Positions 25,041-34,299 of a stretch of DNA of 64,000 nucleotides are shown piece by piece. The stretch covers positions 14,251,956 through 14,315,955 of the forward strand of contig CM022671.1 of NCBI GenBank assembly GCA_012295275.1, written 5' to 3'. Both the position numbers and the translations under genes were made by a program. Origin of the DNA: Chrysomallon squamiferum (taxonomy: Eukaryota > Mollusca > Gastropoda > Neomphalida > Peltospiridae). Within the stretch, counting starts at the first letter, position 1; the number at the start of each line of letters is the position of its first letter. Below the pieces are notes generated by a model. It saw only the letters and a list, made by a program, of their open reading frames with translations, was not told where the DNA came from and did no database searches.

Positions 25041-26803
25041 TTTCTATTATTATTATTATTTATTCATTTTTTTTTATTTATTTTTTTATTGGGAATGAAG
25101 AAGAAATGTCGAGATGAAATTATGTCATTCTTCAAACGTCAATAACGTCGAAATGCGGTGTTGTCGAAATAAAAGTTTATTCTACTCGTTAGTTGACTTC
25201 GGAATACAGAAGTAATTACTGTCTGCGTAATGCGGGGAAACAAAACACAAGTGCGTCGCCTCTGTGCGATTTGTTTAGTTTTTCAATTACGTTGTTATCC
25301 GCCCTATCTCGCCACTGCAGAGCCGAGTCTCTGGCGAAGTGTGACGGCACGCGCCACCCTCGACACTGGGAGGCCGCACGGGTTCGTACTTAACGAGTGG
25401 CACATGTGTTATGCTGTATTATCTAACGTAATCATCATTATGTCCGTGCATTTAACCCGTAATGAAATGTGTATCTATTAAAGCAGTTGTTCAAAAAGAA
25501 GGAAAACACAAAACCAATTATCTGACGGTGTGAATTACGGGGATGACGTTGGAGAAAAAAAAAATCAAAAAATCAAAAAACAACAATTATATGGCAGTTC
25601 GTTGTTAAATAATTACAAATCTTTACAAATTAACCGGCTCACCTATGTAAGATCTCTTTTTGTGCAGGACCCGCGGCAAGGAATATATAAGAAAGCAAGG
25701 TAACACTTTTGTTGTTCCTGATGATAATTCCACGGGCAGTAAATTGTATTTAAACGGTTACCTAACACCGCGGTGGACAGGGGTGCGCCACGGCAGATGG
25801 CGGAGAACAGATGCCAGGATTACCTCTCCTTGGACCTGTCTCGCGTCTTAGACAATGACCTCAGAATCAATTACAGTACACGACACGACCAGAGGCCACA
25901 AACCGTGAATTTTAATAGTCGCTTTTCGCTGTCCTGCATCAGTACCGGCGTTAAATAAATAAATAAAAATGTAGATGTTTAAAACAAAATTTAAAAAAAA
26001 AGCAAAAAAGCTATTATTGTAATGATAAATGTTTGTGAAGAGAGTGGGAATGAATAAGAAAATACATTTTGCTTAATTAGTGAGAATGATTTTTTAGCAT
26101 TTATTTATTTATTTATTTATTTGTTTATTTATTTATGTTATTTATTTATTTTGTAGGTGATGTGATGGGTTCATCGAAGAAAATCAAGACTGACTGTGAC
26201 GACATGGGGATGAAACTGAAAACGGAGACGCACTCAATGATATCGTCACATCCCATTTCTAAAGACGCCGACACTGACTCCCTCTCCAACACCACTGACG
26301 ACGTCGCCAGCGACACGCCGGACACGGATCTGCCGTCGTGCCAGATTATGAAGGCGGCCTCGACGATATCTCCAACCCTGGACAAAACACGAGCGTCACA
26401 CAGCGCGGCTTCGTCTCCCTCGCCGAGTCAGTGTCAGTTCGGCAACTCAAAACAGTTTTCTCAGTGCATGGGTGGAGACCAGGTCTACTACCCGCACCAC
26501 TCCAGCAGGATGGCCAACAGTTCCTTCTTGCCAGTTTCGTCAGCAGCTCTTCTGCAGCCTGTTTCGGGCAGTCTAAGTCAGATGCAGCAAGCCTGTCGTC
26601 TGCCGAACCAAACCAACGACTGCTCCTTGCGACAGTCAGCAGGTCTGACGTCTTCTCACGGGTACGGCATTCGGACACCTCCCAATCAGCACCACCCGTC
26701 GCTCTCGTCCTGCACCTACATGCAGTCTGCACAACAATATGCTGCGCATCTGGCCCCCAACATGCACATGATGAACATGAATTTCCCTGGACCAATGGCT
26801 TGA
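537..26803 (+). CDS. T-box transcription factor, Tbx6/16-like (8 coding exons)
   Basis: Sequence-specific DNA-binding regulator of development, acting in the nucleus. Exons 537-572, 2144-2297, 6515-6698, 15958-16225, 22331-22477, 23349-23416, 23939-24000 and 26157-26803 all have GT-AG borders and matching phases (0,1,2,0,0,2,1). They give 1,566 nt, 521 residues and a TGA stop. The T-box lies at about residues 98-283 and carries family signatures [51 protein letters not shown] and [11 protein letters not shown]. The strings [25 protein letters not shown] and [11 protein letters not shown] recall the Tbx6/Tbx16/VegT class, while [10 protein letters not shown] recalls Tbx2/3, so class assignment is from remembered family sequences and less certain than T-box identity. 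The C-terminal 215 residues are Ser/His/Gln/Met-rich and have no recognised domain. No frameshift is seen. Confidence 0.88.
2144..2297 (+). CDS. T-box gene, coding exon 2
   Basis: Encodes residues 13-64, including [14 protein letters not shown] and a Pro/Phe/His-rich run ([17 protein letters not shown]). The donor is a consensus cag|gtaagt at 2298. It leaves phase 1. The next exon completes a Gly codon. There is no domain in this part; it is the usual variable N-terminus ahead of a T-box. Confidence 0.8.
2697..3110. repeat. (TTA)n and (AAT)n microsatellites with a short tandem duplication
   Basis: TTA run at 2697-2743, then taaatcttatattttcgctc ggta repeated twice (about 2739-2792), TATAATATAA-type repeats near 2922-2990, and an AAT run at 3058-3110. 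In T-box intron 2. Confidence 0.9.
3463..3860. repeat. Direct repeat pair and degenerate TATTAAAATACGTGA-type array
   Basis: A 60-bp direct repeat (3463-3530 and 3637-3698, sharing aattaatgttttgttaatat followed by tagtaa) overlaps an array of tattaaaat(a/g)cgtga copies up to 3860. Confidence 0.7.
3940..4480. repeat. (TTTA)n, (AAT)n and (AAC)n microsatellites
   Basis: TTTA repeats at 3940-4001; AAT at 4369-4425 followed by AAC at 4426-4480. The stretch between them is unique AT-rich sequence. In T-box intron 2. Confidence 0.9.
4502..4594 (+). repeat. Dispersed repeat copy 2 (T-box intron 2)
   Basis: Diverged direct copy of 115-220, 4.4 kb downstream. See copy 1 for the shared strings. Confidence 0.75.
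4944..6435. repeat. Trinucleotide and tetranucleotide repeats in T-box intron 2
   Basis: AAAT at 4944-4979, AAT/GAT/AAC mixed at 5010-5135, TTA at 5404-5441, AAT at 6198-6330, TTG at 6408-6435. Between them is unique AT-rich sequence with no recognised exon. Confidence 0.85.
6515..6698 (+). CDS. T-box gene, coding exon 3 (start of T-box)
   Basis: Acceptor tgttcag ends at 6514 and donor aag|gtgaga begins at 6699. It encodes residues 64-125: a spacer, then the first T-box strand [20 protein letters not shown] followed by ITKTGR. It ends in phase 2 inside an Arg codon. Confidence 0.92.
6727..8140. repeat. Microsatellite-rich part of T-box intron 3
   Basis: ATT at 6727-6799, CA at 6909-6936, imperfect AGT/AGC at about 7230-7420, TTTA at 7698-7792, AGT at 8037-8086, TTTA at 8086-8115 and TTA at 8115-8150. 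A unique, less AT-rich stretch lies at 7450-7690. Confidence 0.88.
10251..11544. repeat. Minisatellite of 30-bp and 38-bp units in T-box intron 3
   Basis: About 1.3 kb of tandem units built on acgtctctgtcagtggttt. The long unit (38 bp) inserts ctaacacc before attacacact; the short unit (30 bp) lacks it. Long units dominate the left part, blocks of short units occur at about 10,715-10,960 and 11,025-11,145, and a gtgattt variant of the short unit at 11,215-11,400. Short units are a multiple of three and free of stops in some frames, which explains repeat-like ORFs on both strands; these are not genes. Confidence 0.97.
12966..13081. repeat. (TG)n microsatellite
   Basis: Imperfect TG-rich run interrupted by short variants. 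It generates the CV/VC and HT-rich frames on the two strands, which are not genes. Confidence 0.95.
13720..14015. other. GC-richer high-complexity island in T-box intron 3
   Basis: Some 300 bp of non-repetitive, CpG-containing sequence between AT-rich microsatellites. Contains CACGTG-type and TAAT-type strings and no splice-flanked ORF. Possible enhancer; role is inference. Confidence 0.35.
15643..15717. repeat. (CT)n microsatellite
   Basis: An uninterrupted CT dinucleotide run of about 75 bp, 240 bp upstream of T-box exon 4. It may lie in or near the branch-point region only loosely; the exon's own pyrimidine tract is separate. Confidence 0.97.
15958..16225 (+). CDS. T-box gene, coding exon 4 (T-box core)
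   Basis: Acceptor cttgtag ends at 15957 and donor cat|gtaagt begins at 16226. It encodes [20 protein letters not shown] through [11 protein letters not shown], which is the central T-box including HPDSP. Arg-Arg-Met-Phe-Pro is rebuilt across the junction exactly as in the family. Confidence 0.95.
16990..17400. other. GC-richer high-complexity island in T-box intron 4
   Basis: Non-repetitive sequence with CpGs (for example near 17,040-17,070 and 17,330-17,400) between microsatellites and AT-rich repeats. No coding signal. Possible regulatory element. Confidence 0.3.
17400..17850. repeat. Degenerate TATTAAAATACGTGA-type repeat array
   Basis: Many imperfect copies of agtattaaaat(a/g)cgtga with spacing of roughly 40-60 bp. 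The same family occurs at 3530-3860 in intron 2. Confidence 0.7.
18165..18600. repeat. (AAAAT)n and (CA)n microsatellites
   Basis: AAAAT pentanucleotide run at 18165-18223 and CA-rich runs at 18424-18490 and 18568-18590. In T-box intron 4. Confidence 0.92.
19281..19737. repeat. (TTA)n, (AAT)n, (AAC)n and (AT)n repeats
   Basis: TTA at 19281-19324, AAAAT at 19568-19602, AAT/AAC at 19636-19700 and AT at 19707-19737, in T-box intron 4. The unique stretch between 19325 and 19560 shows no exon. Confidence 0.9.
19800..20450. other. High-complexity noncoding block in T-box intron 4 (candidate enhancer)
   Basis: About 650 bp of non-repetitive sequence with balanced base composition and several homeodomain-type cores (caattaaacg near 20,243, gctaatgaatt near 20,273, gctaatttcg near 20,369). 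There are no splice-flanked ORFs. Of all noncoding stretches in the gene this looks most like constrained sequence, but that is inference. Confidence 0.4.
20829..20912. repeat. (ATCT)n microsatellite followed by (AT)n
   Basis: TATC/ATCT tetranucleotide run with one TCTG interruption, ending in ATATAT. The TTTA-rich pair at 21,009-21,093 just downstream is a tandem duplication of attttatttcacgtgcg. Confidence 0.95.
21200..21850. other. High-complexity noncoding block with inverted CTCF-like cores in T-box intron 4
   Basis: Non-repetitive sequence containing cgccctctag at 21592-21601 and its exact reverse complement ctagagggcg at 21743-21752. The first lies in cagcgccctctaggg, close to the CTCF motif; the second keeps the same core. 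ORFs across the block on both strands have no family features. Confidence 0.35.
22086..22266. repeat. (TTTA)n and (TCTG)n microsatellites
   Basis: TTTA at 22086-22133 and TCTA/TCTG at 22219-22266, just upstream of T-box exon 5. Confidence 0.92.
22331..22477 (+). CDS. T-box gene, coding exon 5
   Basis: Acceptor tttttttcag ends at 22330 and donor cag|gtagat begins at 22478. It encodes [20 protein letters not shown] and on to [11 protein letters not shown], the T-box part that contacts the DNA major groove and dimer partner in known structures. Both borders are phase 0, and length is 147 nt. Confidence 0.95.
23349..24000 (+). CDS. T-box gene, coding exons 6 and 7 (end of T-box)
   Basis: Exon 6 (23349-23416) encodes [20 protein letters not shown], the C-terminal T-box helix that inserts in the minor groove in known structures. 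Exon 7 (23939-24000) encodes basic [12 protein letters not shown] then acidic SSEDDK. The intron between them is 23417-23938. Donors are gtaagc and gtgaga. Confidence 0.93.
24001..24500. other. High-complexity noncoding block at the start of T-box intron 7
   Basis: Non-repetitive sequence continuing from exon 7 with GATA-type (tgataagat at 24,281), TAAT-type (attaatgagc, ctaattacat near 24,309-24,331) strings. It has no in-phase splice site. Candidate regulatory sequence; inference only. Confidence 0.3.
24947..25066. repeat. (TTTA)n microsatellite
   Basis: TTTA/TTTG run of about 110 bp in T-box intron 7. A shorter TTTA run at 26101-26150 sits directly before the last exon's acceptor and may act as its pyrimidine-rich tract. 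Confidence 0.93.
26157..26803 (+). CDS. T-box gene, last coding exon (C-terminal tail)
   Basis: Acceptor ttttgtag ends at 26156. The first codon is completed from exon 7 as Gly307. The tail contains IKTD and LKTE (Lys328), the latter fitting the SUMO consensus psi-K-x-E. It then has Ser/Thr-Pro and Ser-rich stretches, Gln/His-rich stretches, and ends NFPGPMA before TGA at 26801. It is GC-richer than the flanking introns and is open in other frames and on the other strand; those frames are taken as shadows. Confidence 0.9.
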
Positions 26804-27780
26804 AAGTGTGGAAAGGTTTTTAATGAACAAAATGGTTATTTAACGTGAAGTGCTGGCCCCGGAGCACCAGTATTATCAGCCCGGCATTAAATGCAGTATT
26901 CTTACACCTGGTGAGAATGGGTTAAAATAAAATGACAGATTGTGCTATTCAAACATAGGTTCGAAGAACATGCGACAGCAAAGTTGAAGATTTCTGTATT
27001 ATTATCGAACATGTTTAAAATCAATACGTGTTGAGGACGATGCTAAAGCGAAATGAACTTTATTGTTTAATTATTACTGTACAGCTTTTATTTCATGAGT
27101 TTTGTTATTCATTATAAATATTTAAAAGGCATCAAGTCGCGTGTTACCTTTAGTTTAGCCATTTCGTTCAAATCTTTTGTTTAACAAACACACCAGAAAG
27201 AATATTTATTATAATATAATGCATGCATAGGAAGCGGGGGAGGAAACAAAAAAGGAAAAAGAAACGTCTCGAAGTCACGTGACGTAGAGTCGGAATCATT
27301 TCTTATTTATTGTAGTGTCTGGGAAAATACATTTTAAAAAATTGTATATATTGTAGACTTCTTGTATATGTATTTTTTTCTCTGACTTTTTTTTAACAAT
27401 AATTATTACAAATGATGTTTACTCGTGTGAGAGTATGATGCCGATGGTAAAAATGTGCAATGAGCGATATGTAAAATTAATGTAACTATTTATGTGTTAT
27501 TTCATTAAACAAACATGTTCTAAAATTTTCTTTTCTCTCCCCCACCAACAAAAAAATATATAATAATAATAACTAATAAATGTAATATGTGAATTTGAAC
27601 TCTTGACTACTTTATTTAAAAATAATTGTCTTGTTTGTGATGTGTATCTTATTAAAATGTTTAAATTTGCCCGTTTGCTTTCATTTATTTTAAACCGTAG
27701 AACTGAACGCATCCATATTTAAATAAGGACATTCTGATCAAAAGTGGATTTAAATAAACTGATATTATTCTCAGAATTTA
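26804..27780 (+). other. Probable 3' UTR of the T-box gene
   Basis: Noncoding sequence directly after the stop. The first AATAAA is at 26926-26931. Further ATTAAA/AATAAA-like strings occur up to about 27,760. I cannot tell which, if any, is used. Confidence 0.35.
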
Positions 27781-29440
27781 AACGACGTCACGTGCTTTAA
27801 ATGGATGATTTTTGTCAGATTTGCTGTTTAACAGAAGTGAACAGATGAAAAAAATACAACACTGGACAAACAATATTTGAAAATCTCTACCAAAAATCAA
27901 ACCATAACGTTTGCTCAGTTACATGTTTCAAATCAGAAAGTAAATATTTTAAACGACAATAAGAAAATATAAAAACAGAATAACATAAACACAAAATCGT
28001 AACCTTTTCCATTAAATATACAGTCAACATTTTATAATTATCGTTTTCAATCAGGTGCGTGTGTTTTTATGTTTGGGTATAAATATATGTGTGTGTGAGT
28101 GCGCGTGTGTGTGTGTCCTGTGTAAGTAATTCGACTGTAAACAATCGAGTGAAGAGTTATCAGTTAACAGAGATGTTGAATAATAAATACATCACCGGCG
28201 GCGACTACATATACATGAAATCCAGCATTTCTTTAAAGTGTATTCTCTTTGTGTACAAAGCAGCAAGATAATTAATTAATTACTGCTGGAATTGAAGGTG
28301 ACGAGGGAAATAAACTACAAAATTATCCCTTTTTCTTTTCTCTTTCTGTTCCTTTCAGTGAGGACAAAAATAGTTTTTTTGTTGCTTGTAACACCAAGAC
28401 AACGTTCATACTCATTAAATTAGTGACACAGTTCATTTGGGATGAGATAAAACAGAAAAGGAATATTTTTGTCATTTTATGATTTTAATTTAATGTTAAT
28501 TTACTTTTCGTGATTATGACGTATTTTTTAATTTATTTTCTCTCTTTTTTTTTTAATGATGAAAATATTATAATGCATCATATTTTATTCATTATTTTAA
28601 AATTATTTATTTATTTATTTATTTATTTTTTAATTTTAAGGTTAAAAAAAAAAAAAAAAAGTAATTAATTTATCAAATTAATATAATCAAAATTTCAGGT
28701 AACAACAACAACACAACACGTCATCCGCATCTCTTAATTATTTAATTTCCTTGCGTCATATTATAACTATTCTTTTCTGACTAAATTAGATTAAAATGAA
28801 ATTAGCCCGATATTATCGTTTCCTGTTTGAGCAGCAATATGGCTCCTAACGATCAGTCTGGATCCTTCGCGACCTCTACCTCCATACGAAACTAGTGACG
28901 TGAATCACGATGTCCCACATACAACGTCAACACTTCCTCAACCGGACCCATTAACTTCGCGTCCCTTGTGATCCCACCTTTGTTAGCCAACTCGCGTCTT
29001 TGATCTTTCGATTACTGCATTAAAACGACTGCTGTACCAAAGAGCCAAACAGAAGCCTCGGTGTTCCATACGTTTTTAAACCGTCTTCGATAACGGGGCG
29101 ATGCTTTCTCACAATATCGCAACGTTCCTAAAGTCGGGTGTCTGTAACAATTTATACGAGACGATCAGTGTTGTGTTTCACGAGCGATTTTAAAGGGGTG
29201 GAAGGAATTCGAGTTTTAAATCTGTGGATGCAATACATTCTGTTAGTGGGAGGTGTTCGGTATCACTGTTTGTGTGTCGGCATCGTGTGTGGGCTTTTAA
29301 TAGTATAAAATTTATTAGCTAACGTTTAGTATATGGGCAAAGCTGCCTTATACTGCGGATTTAAACTATACACCACAACATGACATACGACGCATATCTT
29401 CATAGCTATGTTTTTTCACCCGAAGTAAAATCGCATCTTA
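27781..29440. other. Intergenic DNA downstream of the T-box gene
   Basis: AT-rich unique sequence with a TG run at 28,088-28,118 and TTTA at 28,604-28,630. From about 28,800 to 29,300 it becomes less AT-rich and CpG-containing, with no ORF of note. No gene recognised. Confidence 0.5.
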
Positions 29441-29470
29441 AATATATATATATATATATATATATTCTCC

Positions 29471-29766
29471 TTGTGTGAGAATCATGTATATTATTATATT
29501 ATTTCTTATGTTATGCTATTTTGTTTTATTTATCTATTCTCTTAATTAGTTCGTTTTTATTTATTTGTATATGTTTTCTGATTGAATATAAAAACGATAT
29601 ATATATATATATATACCACTGTTTGTTGTGTATGTGTGTGTGTGTGTATATATATACATACATATACACACAAATAAATAAAAACGAACTAATTAAGTGA
29701 ATAAATAAATAAAACAAAATAGCTAAAAATAAGGAATAATATAATAATATACATGATTCCCACACA
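29471..29766. repeat. Imperfect inverted repeat with ~100-bp arms (foldback element)
   Basis: Left arm about 29471-29573, right arm about 29661-29766. Both arms share, in opposite orientation, gaatcatgtatattattata, then ctattttgttttatttat, then cttaattagttcgttttta. The spacer is AT-dinucleotide rich. Likely a foldback or MITE-like insertion. Confidence 0.85.
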
Positions 29767-29821
29767 ATGCTAATACAGTCGGAATTCCGAGCTGTTAATA
29801 TTTTTAAATAGAAGATAGATA

Positions 29822-29823
29822 GA

Positions 29824-29858
<35 letters not shown>

Positions 29859-29897
29859 ATTACATAGTATAGAAACTCAACTGATGTCATTACTGTT

Positions 29898-29945
<48 letters not shown>

Positions 29946-30030
29946 TTTGTTTGTTTGTTTGTTTCTTTTTTTTGTTGTTTTTGTTATCTTAACAAAAATA
30001 AAAAATAATGATAATAATAACAACAGTAGC
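29822..30030. repeat. (AAAT)n and (TTTA)n microsatellites
   Basis: AAAT at 29822-29862 and the complementary TTTA at 29899-29950, only about 40 bp apart, so this pair could also form a hairpin. Confidence 0.92.
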
Positions 30031-30683
30031 AACAACAAAGAAATAACAAAAGTTAACATAGCAGCCAAAGCTAGGTTGGGACCATTTTTAAATTGATTTT
30101 TACTTTAATTATATATAAAAACTGTAGCATAGGTATTTTCTTCATCTGTAAGCTGATGACATTTTGATGACGTTTTAGTGTGCTTATAAAGAAAATGAAT
30201 GAGCCATTTTATAACAGAATAGTTGTAAACCAATTACGTAAATCAACTTTTTATCGTCTGTAAAAAAAAAATTAATACAAGGAGAATCTGAAATCACGAG
30301 TCAGATTTCAGCATCTCATTATAATCTACATTTTCAGACTGTAGAATGATTTCAGATAAAATTATATACACATAAATGAATAAATATATAAATGATGATG
30401 ATGATATTATTATTATTGTTATGATCATCATAAATTATTAATCTTCTATTTAAATGTGTTGTTGTTAATCAAGACATAGCTGTGTTCAATCCTGTACATG
30501 ATTTACACGTGTATCATTTTAACTAGCTGTTTTGTTCGCTGGACTGTAGTATAATATGCATGCAAGTTCTTTAAAATCAAAGTCGAACTCTTACGGTTTT
30601 CAAATATTTACAATTTTATTCACACGATTTTCATACACGAAATTTTGTAGTCATGATTTTTTCTTTTTCTTTCTTTCTTTGTT

Positions 30684-30810
30684 AATAATAATAATTATTA
30701 TTATTATTATTATTATTATAATTATTATTATAATTATTATAATTATTATTATTATTATTATTATTTTTGTTGTTGTTGTTGTTGTTGTTGTTATTTTTAT
30801 TATTATATAT
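30684..30810. repeat. (ATT)n and (TTG)n microsatellites
   Basis: ATT/AAT run at 30684-30764 followed by TTG at 30767-30792. Confidence 0.93.
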
Positions 30811-31077
30811 ATTTATTTTATGTTACTGAAGTTTCCACTTTAATCACGATAGACATTGCAAATAATATACTGTAGTTCTTGAATCAGTTCTGTACTATTC
30901 ATACTAGTGAATAATTTAATAAAACTATATATTTTCTTTATCTGTAGTGAAAAACTGTCTTCTCAAAATGTTTTTCGTAAAATGATAGAAATGTCTCCAC
31001 TTTGAGAATTTGTAATAATTATAAAGACTATCATTGTAATATTACAACATCATGCATACTTCGAAGTGTTAGGGAAT

Positions 31078-31079
31078 AA

Positions 31080-31122
<43 letters not shown>

Positions 31123-31296
31123 AGTTTCCGCGATTCTAAATAATATACAGACTTCTTTTCTTTTTTCCCCACATAAATCTTTGGATCTTCCTTGAAAACA
31201 AATATGCCTGCCTTATTTTATAATTGATGTCAGCTAAAATCTGTTTAAGTTTTTATTTCAAAATATTTTTTATAGTTTGCAAGCAAGAATAAAGCG

Positions 31297-31350
<54 letters not shown>

Positions 31351-31578
31351 CGACGACAAACCGGAGTGATAAAACAAGTATATTTATTTCGAATGAAAGC
31401 TAATCTTTTATCCTAATGTACTTTCACCTTAATACGAACAAGATATAATAGCTTTTATAATAAAATTATATACCGTGTCGATGTTTTCTGATTGAATATA
31501 AAAACGAAGAATCATAAAACCTTTGTATTTAAACGCATAACCTAGATATCAATAATGATGCTAACACTACTACTACTG

Positions 31579-31611
<33 letters not shown>

Positions 31612-31680
31612 TTACTATTGCTCCATCTCGTCCTCCTCTTCATAATAATAATAATGATGATGATGATGATGATAAAATAA
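31078..31680. repeat. (AAAT)n, (AAT)n, (CTA)n and (GAT)n microsatellites
   Basis: AAAT at 31078-31122, AAT at 31300-31348, CTA at 31565-31612, and AAT/GAT at 31643-31674. Confidence 0.93.
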
Positions 31681-31849
31681 AAAATAACAAAATAAAAATA
31701 CTGATGGAAAACAGACATAAAAGAAAAATGTATTTACTAAATGCTGATGAGTTAGATATCTACCAGTGACTGATTAATAAAACTGACTGGATATCAGATA
31801 AACAAAAACTTGTTTTCCTTTCCAATGGACATGTTAACCTCATTACTGT

Positions 31850-32255
31850 CAGTGTCACGGGTTGTCAGCCGTGGCTAGCTTCGCACCCGACTCGGTAACA
31901 GGGTGGTCCAAAAAACCTGACAGTAAAAACAGACAAAAGCTGCTTGTCAACACTAGTAGGATATCTCTTGCTATCTATGTCCTGCGCTGAACTTGGTGAC
32001 GAAAAATTAATTCTAGAATTACTCTGGTTTTGACGGAGGTGATACCTCCGTGCTGGGTTCGTCGTCGAGGCGTTTGAAGTTTATAGCAAGTTTTCTGCGA
32101 TGGAAATCCCTAATAAAACCCGAGCGGGTTTGCCATTAGCACTCTAAGGTATCGGAGGTAATCCGAGAAAATTCTGCTGGACCACCAAGATTTCCCCCAT
32201 CTCGAACATCTGAATCTTTAGTTTGTCTTGCTATTTACTTATTTAAAAACAAATA
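31850..32255. mobile_element. Hairpin-rich interspersed element, unclassified (MITE or solo LTR candidate)
   Basis: A GC-richer block unlike its flanks. It contains ggtggtcca at 31910 and its complement tggaccacc at about 32,178, a perfect 8-bp stem (acggaggt/acctccgt, 32033-32051), a 7-bp stem around 32116-32131 (aaacccg/cgggttt), and tcgga/tccga near 32,154-32,168. It begins tgtcacggg, as many Ty3-type LTRs do. No coding region. Confidence 0.4.
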
Positions 32256-32479
32256 AAATACACGTCACACACCAGCAATAATATCTAGCTTGAAATATAC
32301 TGATGTAGATTTAGACTTACGCTTTGAAATAATTGAAATTCACTATAATGAAATACAGTTACAGAAAATACTGTATTTTGTTTCTAAAGAGTGTATGATT
32401 ATTTACTTTTATAACATTTATTCTTAACCGACAAAACGATAAAAAGCTAGTTCTTGTTAGCGTAGTGGAGAAAAAGTCC

Positions 32480-32900
32480 ATAAATCAGATGCACGCTGTT
32501 ATTTCCGTGATTTCTGAAAACACGGCAGAAGACAAATGACATTTTTAACACGTCACTGGGGCACGTGTGTTTTTCGAATCAATTAACCAATGTGGCATAT
32601 TCATTCAACCTTATTCTGCGCAACGAACACGGCTCGGGTCGCATTATCAGAAAGACTAACACCTGTGAATTCTGGGTGGGAGATATCTCGCAAACCATTT
32701 CATAACGCCGACCGATTGCATAGCGTTATTTTGGCATTTTCAATTGGCTGGAATCATAAAAAGCTCATTAAAATTGAATAATTGCCCATTTATCTGTTCT
32801 TTCAATTGTAATCCATGTACGTACACCGAGGTCGGGGTATGGATTTCACGGCAAGGATCCTGTGAAAATTGCTTTCTAACGAATTTAAGGAAGGCCGTCG
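32480..32900. other. High-complexity intergenic block (candidate enhancer)
   Basis: Non-repetitive sequence with cacgtg (near 32,563), ccaat, several ATTA/TAAT cores and a T-box-like half site taacacctgtga near 32,657. It has no splice-flanked ORF. Possible distal element of the T-box gene; inference. Confidence 0.3.
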
Positions 32901-33184
32901 TGAGTGGTTAAGAAAATAATTTAACTCCAATTGTAAGTATAGACAGGTTCGTATACGTATTTAGTCCATCACCACATAAATAACCAGAGAAAATGATAAA
33001 GAAATGAAAGGGGAAAAAAAAAAAAAGAAAGAGGAGTTTGAAGGTGCGTGCGTGATTATGAATGTGTGCGTGTTTGCGTTAGAGAGACAGACAGAGAGAG
33101 AGAGATAAACATTTTTGGTTAGTTCGACAAAGAAAAATAACTGTTTTACGTTATTATTGTTGGTAACCAAATAATAATAATAAT

Positions 33185-33225
<41 letters not shown>

Positions 33226-33805
33226 TAATAATAAAGAATATTTCCACTTGAATGCAAGGAATCAAGAAACCTTCTTAATTAACAAATGTTAAAGGCAGTT
33301 TGTATATGAAAAAAACAACAACACAATAAACACAATCAATTCATCTGTTTTAAGATTACAAATAAAAGTACATACATCTTAGTATCTGAACATACAAAAA
33401 AATAATAAAATAAAATAAAATAAAATAATAATATTATCCTTTAGGCCTAGACTAGGACAGTTAAAGAAAATAGGTTAAAACTAATGCGTCAGCTAAAATC
33501 ATGAACAAAAGATTTCTATCTAAATATGATGTAAAGCAAGTCTTAAAGAATCCTGAAAATAATGTATGACAAGTGATATATGTCATTTTGCAGCAGACTA
33601 AACTAGTGTATTGTACAATGTAAGTTTGAAGAGACAATTCATTTATTGTACAACTTATTCTTTACAACAGTTAAAACTTTACAATTGGTCTAAAAAAAAA
33701 AAAATCATAAAAAATTATATAAAAAAAGGAGATCTAAAAAATGATTTAAAATCAAATAAAAAAGATGATGGTGACGACAGTAATAATAATAATAAAAAAT
33801 AATAA

Positions 33806-33845
<40 letters not shown>

Positions 33846-34063
33846 TAATAATAACAATAATAAATATATTACATTAACAATAATTAATCTATTTCATTTA
33901 ACAGAGGTGATGAGCAAGGTTAATGAAGAAGCATGTTTTAACAAAATAATCATTAAAAGATTTAAGAAACAAATGGTCATTTTTACAGAAAGAATGCATC
34001 CTTTACATATATATATTACTGTTACTTCCTTTAACTCAATAAAAATCCAAACGACAGCATCAA

Positions 34064-34112
<49 letters not shown>

Positions 34113-34255
34113 TATAAATAATAATAATAATTAAAAAAAAAAATAATACTCATAATAAAGAAAACATTATGTTCTTTTAATATTTCTGTTTTCCATAAGC
34201 AGAAATATATATTTAAAAAATACTTATAATAATAATAAAAAATACACTGAATTAG

Positions 34256-34299
<44 letters not shown>

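Noticed and set aside
25668-25699. Possible extra T-box exon with tgtgcag acceptor and gtaaca donor in intron 7
   Set aside because: Joined to exon 7 it reads to a stop (taa) within the 32-nt segment, and its length would break the phase of the last exon.
26338-26823. Alternative-frame and opposite-strand ORFs of 149-161 codons over the last T-box exon
   Set aside because: They shadow the true exon; no family features, no splice support, and the frame joined by phase gives the T-box tail.
34256-34297. 42-A run as the tail of a retroposed gene
   Set aside because: No upstream sequence resembling a processed gene or SINE body; other poly(A) and poly(T) runs of similar kind are scattered over the window.
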